Positions 35,537-44,508 of a DNA stretch of 64,000 nt are shown here, piece by piece; position 1 is the stretch's first letter; every line of letters starts with the position of its first letter. A model generated the notes under the pieces. It was not told the origin of the DNA. It saw only the letters and a list, made by a program, of their open reading frames with translations, and did no database searches. The stretch covers positions 23,586 to 87,585 of the forward strand of contig DAOKZK010000001.1 in the NCBI GenBank assembly GCA_035325645.1, read 5' to 3'. The position numbers were made by a program, and so were the translations under genes. Source of the stretch: Macondimonas sp035325645. GTDB lineage: Bacteria; Pseudomonadota; Gammaproteobacteria; UBA5335.

Positions 35537-35869
35537 TTGGCGATCGGCAACGCCGCGCTGGGTCCCGCCGACCCAAGGGACTGGCGAGGCAGCCAGCGCA
35601 GCGGACATCCCCCCGGCACCCGACGATGCGGCCCGCGCTTCCGGCCACAAAGCAGCGGCTTCCTGCCGCGCGAAATCCTGTATCTGCTGGGCGCGGTGGC
35701 CAAGGAAGGCATTTGCGGCATGGAGGTGGTAGAAGTCTCCCCGCCCTACGATCAATCCGAGATCACCGCGCTGCTCGCCACGCGCGCCATCGTCGATGTG
35801 CTGGGCACGCTGGTCGCCTATGGCAAACTCGGCTCGCACCGGTCCATCATCCGCGGCTGGGGCGCCTGA
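35537..35869 (+). pseudogene. Agmatinase/ureohydrolase C-terminal remnant
   Basis: From about 35657 the frame reads GFLPREILYLLGAVAKEG, ICGMEVVEVSPPYDQSEI and TALLATRAIVDVLGTLVA, a near-consensus C-terminus of agmatinase (SpeB-like ureohydrolase), which releases urea and putrescine from agmatine. The preceding part (35537-35656) shows no family similarity in any frame, and the catalytic Mn-binding Asp/His motifs are missing. The gene has therefore lost about two thirds of its length. It lies directly before nickel transport and urease genes, fitting a former urea-producing role. It fills the 397-base gap after the PhoH gene. Confidence 0.8.
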
Positions 35870-35879
35870 GGAGTTCGCC

Positions 35880-36545
35880 ATGAGCACGTCTTTCCCCCTG
35901 CTGCTGGCCACGGGCTTCGGCCTGGGGCTGCTGCACGCGCTGGATCCCGACCATATGCTGGCGGTGGCCAATCTCGGGCGCGATCGGCCGGGCGCGAGCC
36001 GATGGGTGCGGCTGGGCTTCTGCGCGCGCTGGGCGCTCGGCCACGGCGCAGCGGTGCTCGTCATCGGCGCGCTGGTGCTCCTGGGCGGCATGGCCATCCC
36101 CGCATCGCTGTCCGGCTGGGCCGAGTACGCCGTCGGCTGGGTGCTGATCGCGCTCGGCGCGGGCGCCCTGTGGTCGGCCCTGGCCGGCGAGGCACCGGTC
36201 CGCTGGCATCGGCACGACGGCCCGGGGCATCTGCATGTGGCCGGCCTGCCGGCGCACCACGGGCGCAGCGCGGTGGCGGTGGGCCTGTTGCACGGCGCAG
36301 CGGGCTCGGCGTCCCTGCTCGCCCTAGTGCCACTGGCCGGCGCAACGAGCCCGTGGTCGGGGCTCGGCTATCTGCTGACTTTCGGCGCGGGCGTGCTCGT
36401 GGCCATGCTCGTGTTCGGCGGGCTCCTGGGAAGCGGCCTGGGCGCGCTCCAGATCCGCCGGCCACGGCTCGCGCTGGCCGTGCGCGTCATGCTGGCGCTG
36501 GCGGCCATGACCCTGGGCGTCGTCTGGGTGCGAGGCGGCGCGTGA
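35880..36545 (+). CDS. NiCoT/UreH-like nickel transporter
   Basis: A 221-aa membrane protein with about six hydrophobic segments. GLGLLHALDPDHMLAV in the first helix matches the H-A-x-D-x-D-H metal signature of NiCoT-type nickel/cobalt permeases, and RWALGHGAAVLVIG corresponds to the second signature. A His-rich loop (HRHDGPGHLHVAGLPAHH) lies in the middle. Position before ureD supports nickel supply for urease. The shorter length resembles UreH and related members rather than full NiCoTs. ATG 35880 follows GAGGAG. Confidence 0.85.
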   Translation: MSTSFPLLLATGFGLGLLHALDPDHMLAVANLGRDRPGASRWVRLGFCARWALGHGAAVLVIGALVLLGGMAIPASLSGWAEYAVGWVLIALGAGALWSALAGEAPVRWHRHDGPGHLHVAGLPAHHGRSAVAVGLLHGAAGSASLLALVPLAGATSPWSGLGYLLTFGAGVLVAMLVFGGLLGSGLGALQIRRPRLALAVRVMLALAAMTLGVVWVRGGA

Positions 36546-37426
36546 CACCGGCGCTGCCGGTCGAGCAGCCAGCATCTGAACCGACGGCAGCGGACCGAAC
36601 GGATGCCGACGGCTGGCTGGGCGAGCTGTCGCTCGGCTTCGAGCGGCGCGGCGCGGCGAGCGTGCTGGCCATGCGCCGGCACCGTGGCCCCTTGACCGTT
36701 CAGCGGCCGTTCTACCCCGAAGGTCCCGCGGTCTGTCAGGTCACCCTGCTGCATCCGCCCGGCGGCGTCGTGGGCGGCGATCGCCTGCACCTCACCGCCA
36801 CCCTCGATCCCGGCGCGCAGGCGCTGATCACGACCCCTGCCGCCGCCAAGATTTATCGCAGCGCCGGGCCCATCGCCGCGCAGCGACAGGATTTTCAGAT
36901 CGCCACCGGCGCCGCGCTGGAATGGCTGCCGCAGGAGACGATCCTGTACTCGGGCGCACGCGTGCGCTCGTGCACACGCGTCGAGCTCGCGCCCGGCGCG
37001 AGATTTCTCGGCTGGGAAATCACCTGCCTCGGCCGTCCTCATTGCGCCGAGCGCTTCGAGGCCGGCGTGGGCACGATCGCGCTGGAGCTGTGGGAAGCAG
37101 GCGAGCCGCTGTTCATCGAGCGCGGCCGCTATGCCGGCGGCGGTGATCTGTTGACCGCGCCGTGGGGAATGGCGGGTCATCCCGTCGCCGGCACCTGGCT
37201 GGCGCTCGATCCGCCGGCCGCTCTGACCAACGAGATCCGCGCAGCGCTGGCGCAGACAGCGGACCCGACCCATTGGGGCCTGAGCCGCCTGCCGCGCGTG
37301 CTCGTGCTGCGCTACCGGGGTCCGAGCGCGGCCGAGGCGCGCGCCCTGTTCATCCACGCCTGGACGCTGGCGCGGCCGGTGGTACTCGGCCGGGAAGCCC
37401 GGCCGCCGCGCATCTGGGCGACCTGA
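36542..37426 (+). CDS. ureD: Urease accessory protein UreD
   Basis: UreD forms the scaffold with UreF and UreG that channels nickel into apo-urease. The 294-aa protein has GELSLGFERRGAASVLAMRR, LLHPPGGVVGGDRL, TTPAAAKIYRS, EWLPQETILYSGARV and GWEITCLGRP, all characteristic. It starts with GTG overlapping the transporter stop by four bases and is followed 77 bases later by ureA. The gene appears intact, although its partners ureE, ureF and ureG are not in the window. Confidence 0.95.
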   Translation: MTPALPVEQPASEPTAADRTDADGWLGELSLGFERRGAASVLAMRRHRGPLTVQRPFYPEGPAVCQVTLLHPPGGVVGGDRLHLTATLDPGAQALITTPAAAKIYRSAGPIAAQRQDFQIATGAALEWLPQETILYSGARVRSCTRVELAPGARFLGWEITCLGRPHCAERFEAGVGTIALELWEAGEPLFIERGRYAGGGDLLTAPWGMAGHPVAGTWLALDPPAALTNEIRAALAQTADPTHWGLSRLPRVLVLRYRGPSAAEARALFIHAWTLARPVVLGREARPPRIWAT

Positions 37427-37503
37427 GCTGCGGACTTGCCAGCCGGCATGGCTTCGGTGAGCATCGCGGAGTCCGCTTTTTGGCTTGACCGACCGGAGAT
37501 GTC

Positions 37504-37806
37504 ATGGAACTCACCCCGCGCGAAAAAGACAAGCTGCTGCTCTTCACCGCCGCGCTCGTGGCCGAGCGCCGGCTGGCGCGCGGCGTCAAGCTGAACTACC
37601 CTGAGGCGGTCGCCTACATCAGCGCGGCGATCCTGGAAGGTGCGCGCGACGGACGCACGGTGGCCGAGCTGATGGACGCGGGACGCCGGCTGCTGACCCG
37701 CGATCAGGTAATGGAGGGCATCCCCGAGATGCTGCCCGAGGTGCAGGTGGAAGCCACCTTCCCGGACGGCACCAAGCTGGTGACGGTTCACGATCCGATC
37801 GTGTAA
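37504..37806 (+). CDS. ureA: Urease subunit gamma
   Basis: The small structural subunit of urease, exactly 100 aa as is standard. It begins MELTPREKDKLLLFTAALVA, contains GVKLNYPEAVAYISAAILEG and ends with VEATFPDGTKLVTVHDPI. ureB and ureC normally follow at once. Here the next 150 bases contain no gene and then come an unrelated protein and typA, so the structural operon breaks off after ureA. A GGAGATGTC sequence provides the ribosome-binding site. Confidence 0.96.
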   Translation: MELTPREKDKLLLFTAALVAERRLARGVKLNYPEAVAYISAAILEGARDGRTVAELMDAGRRLLTRDQVMEGIPEMLPEVQVEATFPDGTKLVTVHDPIV

Positions 37807-37957
37807 GGACCTGGGCCTTGGGCAGGATGCCCGGCTGAATCCGCATCGCTCACGCGGCGGGGCCGCAACAAGGCTGGCGGGCTATCGATCCCGTTCTTTC
37901 ACCCCGCCGCCCGCGTCGAGCACGTCGACCGCGGCAACTGGGCCGAGGGGATCGATC

Positions 37958-38365
37958 ATGACCGGGACACCTACCGCCGAGGGAGTGGCGATGGGCCATG
38001 AAATCAGCATCGCCGGCAGCGGCGTGTATCTCATCTGCCGCGTGACGGAACCGATCACCCTGGAGGTGGCGCGGGCTTTCACAGCCGCACTGGACGCGGC
38101 CAGCCATGCGCGCGGCATCAAGCGCTTTCTGGTCGACGTGCGCGCAGCGCCCAATGTCGCCAGCGTCCTGCAAAACTACCGCTTCGCGAATGTCGACATG
38201 TCCGAGATGGCGCTGCAGCGCGATGTGCGCTCGGCGATCCTGGTCGCCGCCGATGACCACAGCCACGATTTCGTCGAAACGGTGAGCCAGAATGCGGGCT
38301 ATGGCGTGCGGCTGTTCCGCGACGAGGCGGCGGCCATCGCGTGGCTCGAAGAGGATCTGCGCTGA
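37958..38365 (+). CDS. Hypothetical protein with STAS/SpoIIAA-like pattern
   Basis: A 135-aa soluble protein. Alternating strands and helices, with VYLICRVTEPITLEVARAF, KRFLVDVRAAPNVASVL and VRSAILVAADDHSHDFVE, resemble the small SpoIIAA/STAS-like proteins in proteobacteria that bear conserved Asp and Asn residues after the second strand. No phosphorylatable Ser is evident. The start could be 37958 or, with a shorter N-terminus, ATG 37991 (MGHEIS). Function unknown. It is separated by 68 bases from the stop of convergent typA. Confidence 0.7.
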   Translation: MTGTPTAEGVAMGHEISIAGSGVYLICRVTEPITLEVARAFTAALDAASHARGIKRFLVDVRAAPNVASVLQNYRFANVDMSEMALQRDVRSAILVAADDHSHDFVETVSQNAGYGVRLFRDEAAAIAWLEEDLR

Positions 38366-38433
38366 GGCGACGGACCCGCGTCCGCCAGCGATTCGGGCGG
38401 CGCGGATCCCGGACGGAGGACTTTGGGACGCCC

Positions 38434-40251
38434 TCAATCCTCGCTGCGCGCCGAACGCTTGCGCTCGTGTTCCTTTAAGAAGCGCTTGCGCACGCGGATG
38501 GCCTTGGGCGTCACCTCGACCAGCTCGTCGTCGTCGATGAATTCCAGCGCCTGTTCTAGGGTGAGCCGGATCGGCGGGGTGAGGATGATGTTCTCATCCG
38601 AGCCCGCGGCGCGGATGTTGGTGAGCTGCTTGGCCTTGAGCGGGTTGACGACCAGATCGTTGTCGCGCGAATGGATGCCGATGATCATCCCTTCGTAGAC
38701 TTCCTCGCCGTGGCCGATGAGCAGCCGCCCGCGCTCCTGCAGGTTGAACAGCGCGTAGGCGAGCGCCTTGCCGGGGCCGTTGGCGATCAGCACGCCGTTG
38801 TTGCGCGCGGCCAGCGCGCCCTTGCGGATGGGCCCGTAGTGATCGAAGACGTGGTAGATGAGCCCCGTGCCGCTGGTGGCGGTCATGAACTCGGTCTGAA
38901 AGCCGATCAGGCCGCGCGCCGGGATGATGTAGTCAAGCCGCACGCGACCCTTGCCGTCCGGCACCATGTCGCGCAGCTCGCCGCCGCGCTCGCCCAGCTT
39001 TTCCATCACCCGCCCCTGGCTCGTCTCCTCGACGTCGACGGTCAAGGCCTCGAAGGGCTCGCACTTCTGCCCGTCGATTTCCTTGAGGATGACCTCGGGG
39101 CGCGAGACGCCGAGCTCATAGCCTTCGCGGCGCATGTTCTCGATCAGGATCGACAGGTGCAGCTCGCCGCGGCCGGAGACCTTGAACTTGTCCGGATCGT
39201 CGGTTTCCTCCACCCGCAGCGCGACGTTGTGCTTGAGCTCCCGCTGGAGCCGTTCGCGCAGCTGGCGCGAGGTGACGTACTTGCCCTCGCGGCCCGCGAA
39301 GGGTGAGGTGTTCACCACGAAATTCATGCTCACCGTGGGCTCATCGACGGTCAGCGGGGGCAGCGCCTCCACCTGCGCAGGGTCGCACAGGGTGTCGGAG
39401 ATGTTGAGCTGTTCCATGCCGGTGAAGGCGATGATGTCGCCCGCCGTGGCCTCGGGGAACTCGACGCGCTCCAAGCCCAGAAACCCCAGGATCTGCAGCA
39501 CCCGTCCCGGCCGGCGCTGGCCCTGGGCATCGATCACGGTGACGGGGGTGTTGGTCTTGATGCGGCCGCGCTTGATGCGACCGATGCCGATCAGGCCCAC
39601 ATAGCTGTTGTAGTCCAGGCTGCTGATCTGCATCTGGAACGGCCCGTCCGGATCGACATCGGGCGGCGAGACGCGATCGACGATCATCTGGAACAAGGGC
39701 TCCATGGTGCCCTCGGTCACGTCGGGCTCGAGACCCGCGAAGCCCTTGAGGGCCGAGGCGTAGATGACCGGAAAGTCGAGCTGCTCCTCGGTCGCGCCCA
39801 GCCGGTCGAACAAGTCGAAGGTCTGGTCCAGCACCCAGTCCGGGCGCGCGCCGGGCCGGTCGATCTTGTTGATCACCACGATGGGCTTGAGGCCGAGGGC
39901 AAACGCCTTCTGGGTCACGAAGCGGGTCTGCGGCATCGGCCCGTCGACCGCATCGACCAGCAACAGCACGGAATCCACCATCGACAGCACGCGCTCCACC
40001 TCGCCGCCGAAGTCGGCATGGCCCGGGGTGTCGACGATGTTGATGCGATAGTCACCCCAACGGATGGCCGTGTTCTTGGCCAGGATGGTGATGCCGCGTT
40101 CCTTTTCCAGGTCGTTGGAGTCCATCAGCCGCTCACCGCCGCCGACGCGTTCCTGAAGGGTACCGGACTGGCGCAGCAACTGGTCGACGAGGGTGGTCTT
40201 GCCATGGTCGACGTGGGCGATGATGGCGATATTGCGAAGTTTTTCGATCAC
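38434..40251 (-). CDS. typA: Ribosome-binding translational GTPase TypA/BipA
   Basis: A GTPase of the EF-G class that supports ribosome assembly at low temperature and stress responses. The 605-aa protein has G1 IIAHVDHGKTTL, the switch region KERGITILAKNTA, G3 DTPGHADFG, G4 VINKIDRPGARPDW, EF-G-like domains III and V (DELVEVTPKAIRVRK near the end) and the TypA-specific C-terminal domain (GPGKALAYALFNLQERG). It is divergent from the acyltransferase gene at 40429. Confidence 0.97.
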   Translation of the reverse strand: MIEKLRNIAIIAHVDHGKTTLVDQLLRQSGTLQERVGGGERLMDSNDLEKERGITILAKNTAIRWGDYRINIVDTPGHADFGGEVERVLSMVDSVLLLVDAVDGPMPQTRFVTQKAFALGLKPIVVINKIDRPGARPDWVLDQTFDLFDRLGATEEQLDFPVIYASALKGFAGLEPDVTEGTMEPLFQMIVDRVSPPDVDPDGPFQMQISSLDYNSYVGLIGIGRIKRGRIKTNTPVTVIDAQGQRRPGRVLQILGFLGLERVEFPEATAGDIIAFTGMEQLNISDTLCDPAQVEALPPLTVDEPTVSMNFVVNTSPFAGREGKYVTSRQLRERLQRELKHNVALRVEETDDPDKFKVSGRGELHLSILIENMRREGYELGVSRPEVILKEIDGQKCEPFEALTVDVEETSQGRVMEKLGERGGELRDMVPDGKGRVRLDYIIPARGLIGFQTEFMTATSGTGLIYHVFDHYGPIRKGALAARNNGVLIANGPGKALAYALFNLQERGRLLIGHGEEVYEGMIIGIHSRDNDLVVNPLKAKQLTNIRAAGSDENIILTPPIRLTLEQALEFIDDDELVEVTPKAIRVRKRFLKEHERKRSARSED

Positions 40252-40428
40252 GGAGGGCTCAGGGGCGGGCAGGGCCGCAAGACGGATGGGGGCGACAGTA
40301 TACGGGAAAGGCCCGGCGCCGGCAGCGGCCGCACATGTCGGACAGGTTGCAGTCGCGGCTTTACATCGCGCTGGACAGCGTCACGCTCGGCTCCGAGAAT
40401 GGCGGCTCGTTCTTGCGGTCGTGTCGCC

Positions 40429-41325
40429 ATGCCTGATGTTCGCATTCTGATCCTGCGCGGCCTCGCGCTGTTCCCCCTGCCCCTGCTGCACGCGACGGGC
40501 GCCGCGCTGGGCAGCGTGCTGGCGCTGTTTCCCTCGCGCCTGCGCACCATGATCGACATCAATCTCGGCCTGTGTTTTCCAGACCAAACGCCGGCCTGGC
40601 GCCGGCACTTGCGGCGGCGGTCCATGGCGCATCTCGGGCGGCTGCTGTTCGAGGCCGGCAAGGTGTGGTGCGCCGATCGCGCCGCCCTCTCCGCGCTGGT
40701 GCGGGAGACCCGCGGTGAACAGCACATCGTTGAGGCGCTGGCGCGCGGCGGCGCCATCGTCGCCACCCCGCATCTGGGTTGCTGGGAGATCGTCAGCCTG
40801 TATCTCGCGACGCGCTATCCGTTGACCGCCCTGTATCGTCCCCAGGAAGGCGCTCTCGATACCTGGATCCGCGAGCGCCGCCAGCATCTGGGGGCACGGC
40901 TGGAGCCGGCCGACCAGGGCGGGGTGCGCGCGCTCATGGCCGCGCTGCGGCGGGGGGAACTGGCCGGGCTGTTGCCGGATCAGGACCCCAAGGTAGGCGG
41001 GGTCTTCGTGCACCACTTCGGCCAAATGACGCACACGCCCGTGCTCCTGGCGCGGCTCGCGCACAAGGCCCGGGTGCCCGTGATCCTGTGTTTCGCCGAG
41101 CGTCTGCCGCGAGGCCGCGGCTTTCGCATCCATTTCGAGCCGGTGCCGGCGGCTGTGGCCGACGCCGATCCGCAGATCGGAACCCAGGCGCTGAGCGACG
41201 CGGTCGAGGCCCTCATCCGGCGCTGCCCGGAACAATACTTCTGGAATTACCGCCGCTTCCGCCGCCGCCCCGCCGGCGAAGCGCCGATCTATCCCCGCCG
41301 CACCCGTCCTGTTCGCTCGTCCTGA
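40429..41325 (+). CDS. LpxL/LpxM-family lysophospholipid acyltransferase
   Basis: A 298-aa inner-membrane-associated acyltransferase of the lipid A biosynthesis (HtrB/MsbB) family. The N-terminal hydrophobic stretch is LALFPLPLLHATGAALGSVLALF. The catalytic HxxxxE motif is in ATPHLGCWEIVSLY, followed by LYRPQEGALD, GELAGLLPDQDPK and the C-terminal YFWNYRRFRRRP. It may add a secondary acyl chain to lipid A or a related glycolipid. Which acyl chain cannot be told. ATG 40429 fits the usual N-terminus. Confidence 0.9.
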   Translation: MPDVRILILRGLALFPLPLLHATGAALGSVLALFPSRLRTMIDINLGLCFPDQTPAWRRHLRRRSMAHLGRLLFEAGKVWCADRAALSALVRETRGEQHIVEALARGGAIVATPHLGCWEIVSLYLATRYPLTALYRPQEGALDTWIRERRQHLGARLEPADQGGVRALMAALRRGELAGLLPDQDPKVGGVFVHHFGQMTHTPVLLARLAHKARVPVILCFAERLPRGRGFRIHFEPVPAAVADADPQIGTQALSDAVEALIRRCPEQYFWNYRRFRRRPAGEAPIYPRRTRPVRSS

Positions 41326-41536
41326 GCAGCGCTGCCCGTCGCGGGACACACAGGATGCGCTTCACCCGCGACGGACGACGACGCCACGGCCGATAGCAAG
41401 GTGAATCCGATCGGCCGACGCGCAGAGCATCCGGGCGACCGGAGATCGTCCGACCTTGCCGATGCCCATCAGGGGGTGGCACCGTCACGCCCGACCACGG
41501 CAAGACCCCGATGGGCTTTGCCGGTCGGCCGCCGAA

Positions 41537-41890
41537 TCAGCCGGCCACCGCCCCGTAGACGCCCAGCGTCAGCGCGGTGCAGCCCAGAACGGCGACGAGT
41601 CCGTGCCCGATGATCATGACTCTGGGCGCGCCGTCCCCGATGAACCGGCTGTAGACCGTCAGGCTGCAGCCACCCAGCGCAGCCAGCACATAAAGCCAGA
41701 ACGCGACCCACAGAGAAGTCGCCTGCAGTCCGCTGGCGGCGAAATAGAGCACCAGCAGCCCGACGATGCCGCCGGCCCCGTGACCCATCGCCAGCGTCAG
41801 GGGTGCGTCGCCCTCACTGAAATGCCGATAGGCCAGAATCAGCCCACCGAGGAAAACGACGACGAAGATGATGAACGCCAGATACAACAT
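41537..41890 (-). CDS. Small four-helix membrane protein, unknown function
   Basis: A 117-aa protein with four predicted membrane segments: LAFIIFVVVFLGGLILAY, GIVGLLVLYFAASG, FWLYVLAALGGCSLTVY and GLVAVLGCTALTLGVYG. Histidines sit at helix ends (YRHFSE, AMGHGAGG, IIGHGLVA), as seen in small redox- or quinone-associated membrane proteins, but I recognise no family. A consensus FNR box lies 88 bases upstream of its start, suggesting oxygen-responsive control. The ATG follows AAGGAAGGGAA. Confidence 0.7.
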   Translation of the reverse strand: MLYLAFIIFVVVFLGGLILAYRHFSEGDAPLTLAMGHGAGGIVGLLVLYFAASGLQATSLWVAFWLYVLAALGGCSLTVYSRFIGDGAPRVMIIGHGLVAVLGCTALTLGVYGAVAG

Positions 41891-41977
41891 GGATTCCCTT
41901 CCTTGTCATGGATGTCGTTGTTCAAACGCAATGATGCGCTCCACACACAGGGAGCGGGAGCGCCGCAAAGGCCGGAC

Positions 41978-41991
41978 TTGATCTGGATCAA
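41978..41991 (-). promoter_or_regulatory. FNR/ANR-type binding site
   Basis: TTGAT-CTGG-ATCAA is a perfect match to the FNR consensus TTGAT-N4-ATCAA. It lies in the 119-base gap upstream of the small membrane protein gene (start at 41890) and downstream of the HAD gene, so the former is the probable target. No convincing -10 element was seen at the ideal distance. Confidence 0.7.
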
Positions 41992-42009
41992 ATCTGTGCG
42001 CAGGTGCGG

Positions 42010-42843
42010 TCACTTCCCATACGGCGATGCCCGGCGATCGGCTGCGGGCAGGAACCGCCGCACCAGCGACACCAGTGCAGGCAAATCATCCACCACCGCA
42101 TCGGGGCGATGGGGATGGCGGATGGTGCCCGGGAAGATCTTGTCGATCCAGGCCGCATCCCAGTGGGCCCCGTTGTAGAACACGGAGGTCACGCGCGCCT
42201 CCTTCGCCGCCACGACATCGGTGGTACTGTCTCCCACGTACCAGCAGGCCGCCGAAGGGGCTGCGTCCAGGTTCTCCAATGCCTTGAGAATCACATCCGG
42301 CGCCGGCTTGCGGCGGGGCACGTCGTCGCCGCAGACCATGGTGGCGAACAGATCCGCCCAGCCCGTGCCGTCGACCACGGCGATTTCGTGACTCATGAAC
42401 TCACGGCTGCGGTTGGAGATAACCCCCAGCGTGATGCCCAGCGCGCGCAAGGCCTCGAGGTTCTCGCGCATCGCGGGCTCCATGGGGTGCACTTCGCCGT
42501 AATGATTGCGGTAGCAGACGTCGAACGCCCGATGAGCGATGCGCTTGGCTTCGTCGTTGGGTCCGAAGAGCAGCTCGAAGATGTCGGTACGGGAGATCTT
42601 GCGGGCCGCCTTGATCTTGGGATGCAGACGCCGGTAGCGGCGGATGTAGCTCACCAGCTTGGCATCTTCCACGGTCTTGGACTGGCTGGGCTTGAGCACC
42701 CGTTCCAGCAGACCGAGTTCCTCGAGGTGCGGCAGCACATCGTCGACGGCGTGATACATCGCGTCCAGCGTGTCGACCAGCGTGGCATGCCAGTCGAACA
42801 GCATGATGCGGGGGCGTGCGTGCGGCAGGTGCAGGATGCTCAT
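42010..42843 (-). CDS. HAD-superfamily hydrolase with DxH nucleophile motif
   Basis: A 277-aa HAD phosphatase-like protein. Motif I reads MLFDWHATLVDT: the nucleophile Asp17 is present, but the general acid at +2 is His19 instead of Asp. Motif II is GVISNRSREF, motif III RRKPAPDV with Lys, and motif IV YVGDSTTDVVAAKEA. The cap is a large helical C1 insert (about residues 25-120). The overall pattern is that of phosphoglycolate phosphatase-like enzymes, but the changed acid leaves the reaction open. ATG 42843 was chosen because earlier starts give non-family sequence. Confidence 0.85.
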   Translation of the reverse strand: MSILHLPHARPRIMLFDWHATLVDTLDAMYHAVDDVLPHLEELGLLERVLKPSQSKTVEDAKLVSYIRRYRRLHPKIKAARKISRTDIFELLFGPNDEAKRIAHRAFDVCYRNHYGEVHPMEPAMRENLEALRALGITLGVISNRSREFMSHEIAVVDGTGWADLFATMVCGDDVPRRKPAPDVILKALENLDAAPSAACWYVGDSTTDVVAAKEARVTSVFYNGAHWDAAWIDKIFPGTIRHPHRPDAVVDDLPALVSLVRRFLPAADRRASPYGK

Positions 42844-43018
42844 GGCAGCGATGGCCTGTACGGGAAGAGTCGACGGACGACATGATGCGGGCGCGCAGGT
42901 CCCAGCGAAAGAGAGCGCGCCGATCAGCGGCGCAAAGCGTCCGGAAGATGTGGTCCATCGGCGAGAAGAAGGGAGCCCGGTGGAGGACCGGACTCCCGGT
43001 TGGCAAGGGCCGATCGCG

Positions 43019-44260
43019 TCAGGCGGATGCTGCCGCCGCAGGCTTTGCCGCCTCGCGGGCCGCATCCATCAGTTCCGGGATGCCACTGCGCAGATTGGCC
43101 TGACGCGCCAGTTCCCGTTCACGGTCGTTGGCCCAGCGCTGGTCCCATTCGATCAGCTTGGGCGTCATGATACGGTGCCACAGCGGCGGAACCAGCGCGA
43201 TCAGGAAAGCCGTGATATAGCCAGTCGCGTACATGGGCGCATCCAGGTACGGCTTGAGATTCCAGAACTCGACGCTGGCATCGGCATGATGGTGGGAATG
43301 CCGGCCGATCCCGACCGTGTACCAGTAGGTCGCGCGGTTGTTGGTGTTCCAGGAATGCCGGGGTTGGACGGGATCGGCGGGATCGCGGACCAAACCGTAG
43401 TGCTCGGTGTAGTTGGCCAGCTCGAGGATGACATGCACCGCCAGTGCATTGATCAGGAACAGCGCGACTCCGAGGATCCCCGCGGCCCAGAACGCGAACA
43501 GCACGATGGCCGCTTCCATGGCGTAGCTGCGCACCAGGCGGTTGCGCCAGCCATAGGGCGCCGCCCCGATCTTGCGGCAGCGCTCGGCTTCCAGATGCCA
43601 GCAGTTGCGATATTGCCCGATGATGGATCGCCAGACGAAATGGTAGAAGCTTTCGCCGCGCACCGCGGTGGCCGGATCGGCATCGGTGGCGACCGTCGAG
43701 TGATGGCCATAAGGATGCTCGATGGAGAAATACGTCATCATGCTGAAGGCTTCTCCCAGCCGCCCCATGAAGAACGAGAAGGGCTGCTCGGTGCGATGGG
43801 TCAGCTCGTGGCCGATGACGATGGCGCCGTTGACTGTCGCGACGATCAGGGCAGCGGTCGCCCCCAGGTAATCCAACAGGTCGTTGTCGGCATGTGCCGC
43901 GATCATATCGAAGCCGGTCAGATGCTGCACCAGGGCGGCAATACCGAGGAAATCGCCCGGTATCGTGGCTTGGCGCACCACCCAACAGAACAGCACGAAT
44001 GCCACGACGATGATCGGCACCACCGAATACATCATCGCGTAGAAGATCTGCGGGTGGGCGTAGTGATATTCCCGCTCGTCATCCCCGAGCATCAGATCGC
44101 CCAGGAAAAACACCGCCAGAAACAGCAAAGTGACCTGCCACATGGCGGAGCCGCCCAGAATGAGCGCGACGCACGCCAAAAGACCCAATGCCGGAAGAAT
44201 GTAAAAGCGGGCGTATGCCCAGAAATGTCCCTCTTTGATCGCAGTCGTCACGGTATTCAT
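43019..44260 (-). CDS. AlkB/XylM-type membrane diiron monooxygenase 2
   Basis: A second integral-membrane hydroxylase, 413 aa. Histidine boxes are IGHELTHR, IEHPYGHH and IGRHSHHH, and the fourth motif is canonical, ANYTEHYGLVR, as in alkane 1-monooxygenases. The C-terminal IEWDQRWANDRERELARQAN is shared with the first copy and with XylM-like enzymes. The two copies are similar throughout but clearly diverged, so the duplication is old. It is monocistronic, with an FNR/CRP-type palindrome about 180 bases upstream. Electron-transfer partners are not in the window. Confidence 0.9.
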   Translation of the reverse strand: MNTVTTAIKEGHFWAYARFYILPALGLLACVALILGGSAMWQVTLLFLAVFFLGDLMLGDDEREYHYAHPQIFYAMMYSVVPIIVVAFVLFCWVVRQATIPGDFLGIAALVQHLTGFDMIAAHADNDLLDYLGATAALIVATVNGAIVIGHELTHRTEQPFSFFMGRLGEAFSMMTYFSIEHPYGHHSTVATDADPATAVRGESFYHFVWRSIIGQYRNCWHLEAERCRKIGAAPYGWRNRLVRSYAMEAAIVLFAFWAAGILGVALFLINALAVHVILELANYTEHYGLVRDPADPVQPRHSWNTNNRATYWYTVGIGRHSHHHADASVEFWNLKPYLDAPMYATGYITAFLIALVPPLWHRIMTPKLIEWDQRWANDRERELARQANLRSGIPELMDAAREAAKPAAAASA

Positions 44261-44439
44261 CCTCCTGAACGAATCACGGCCCGACGCGGCTGCGCAAGGC
44301 CAACCCTCAAGACCCTCTTCATGCTTGTTGTGATGTCGTGACGGCAGGATGAATCGCTCGAGGCATACCGCCTGCCTGGTAATGCCTCGATGGTGAAATG
44401 CGTTTGGTCAAGCCTAGGACGGTTTCGTGCACACAGGCA

Positions 44440-44453
44440 TTGACGTGGGTCAA
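44440..44453 (-). promoter_or_regulatory. FNR/FixK/DNR-type palindrome upstream of monooxygenase 2
   Basis: TTGAC-GTGG-GTCAA is a perfect palindrome of the Crp-Fnr family half-site type. It lies in the 248-base gap between the old yellow enzyme stop (44509) and the monooxygenase start (44260). The distance to the start is large, so a long leader or chance occurrence is possible. Confidence 0.45.
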
Positions 44454-44508
44454 GCGGACAACCCGGCCGGAGGGATCGCCGGCCGGATTGCATGGATCTG
44501 CTCGTGTC

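Noticed and set aside
37807..37957. ureB start after ureA
   Set aside because: No frame resembles the beta subunit, and the next gene encodes a different protein.
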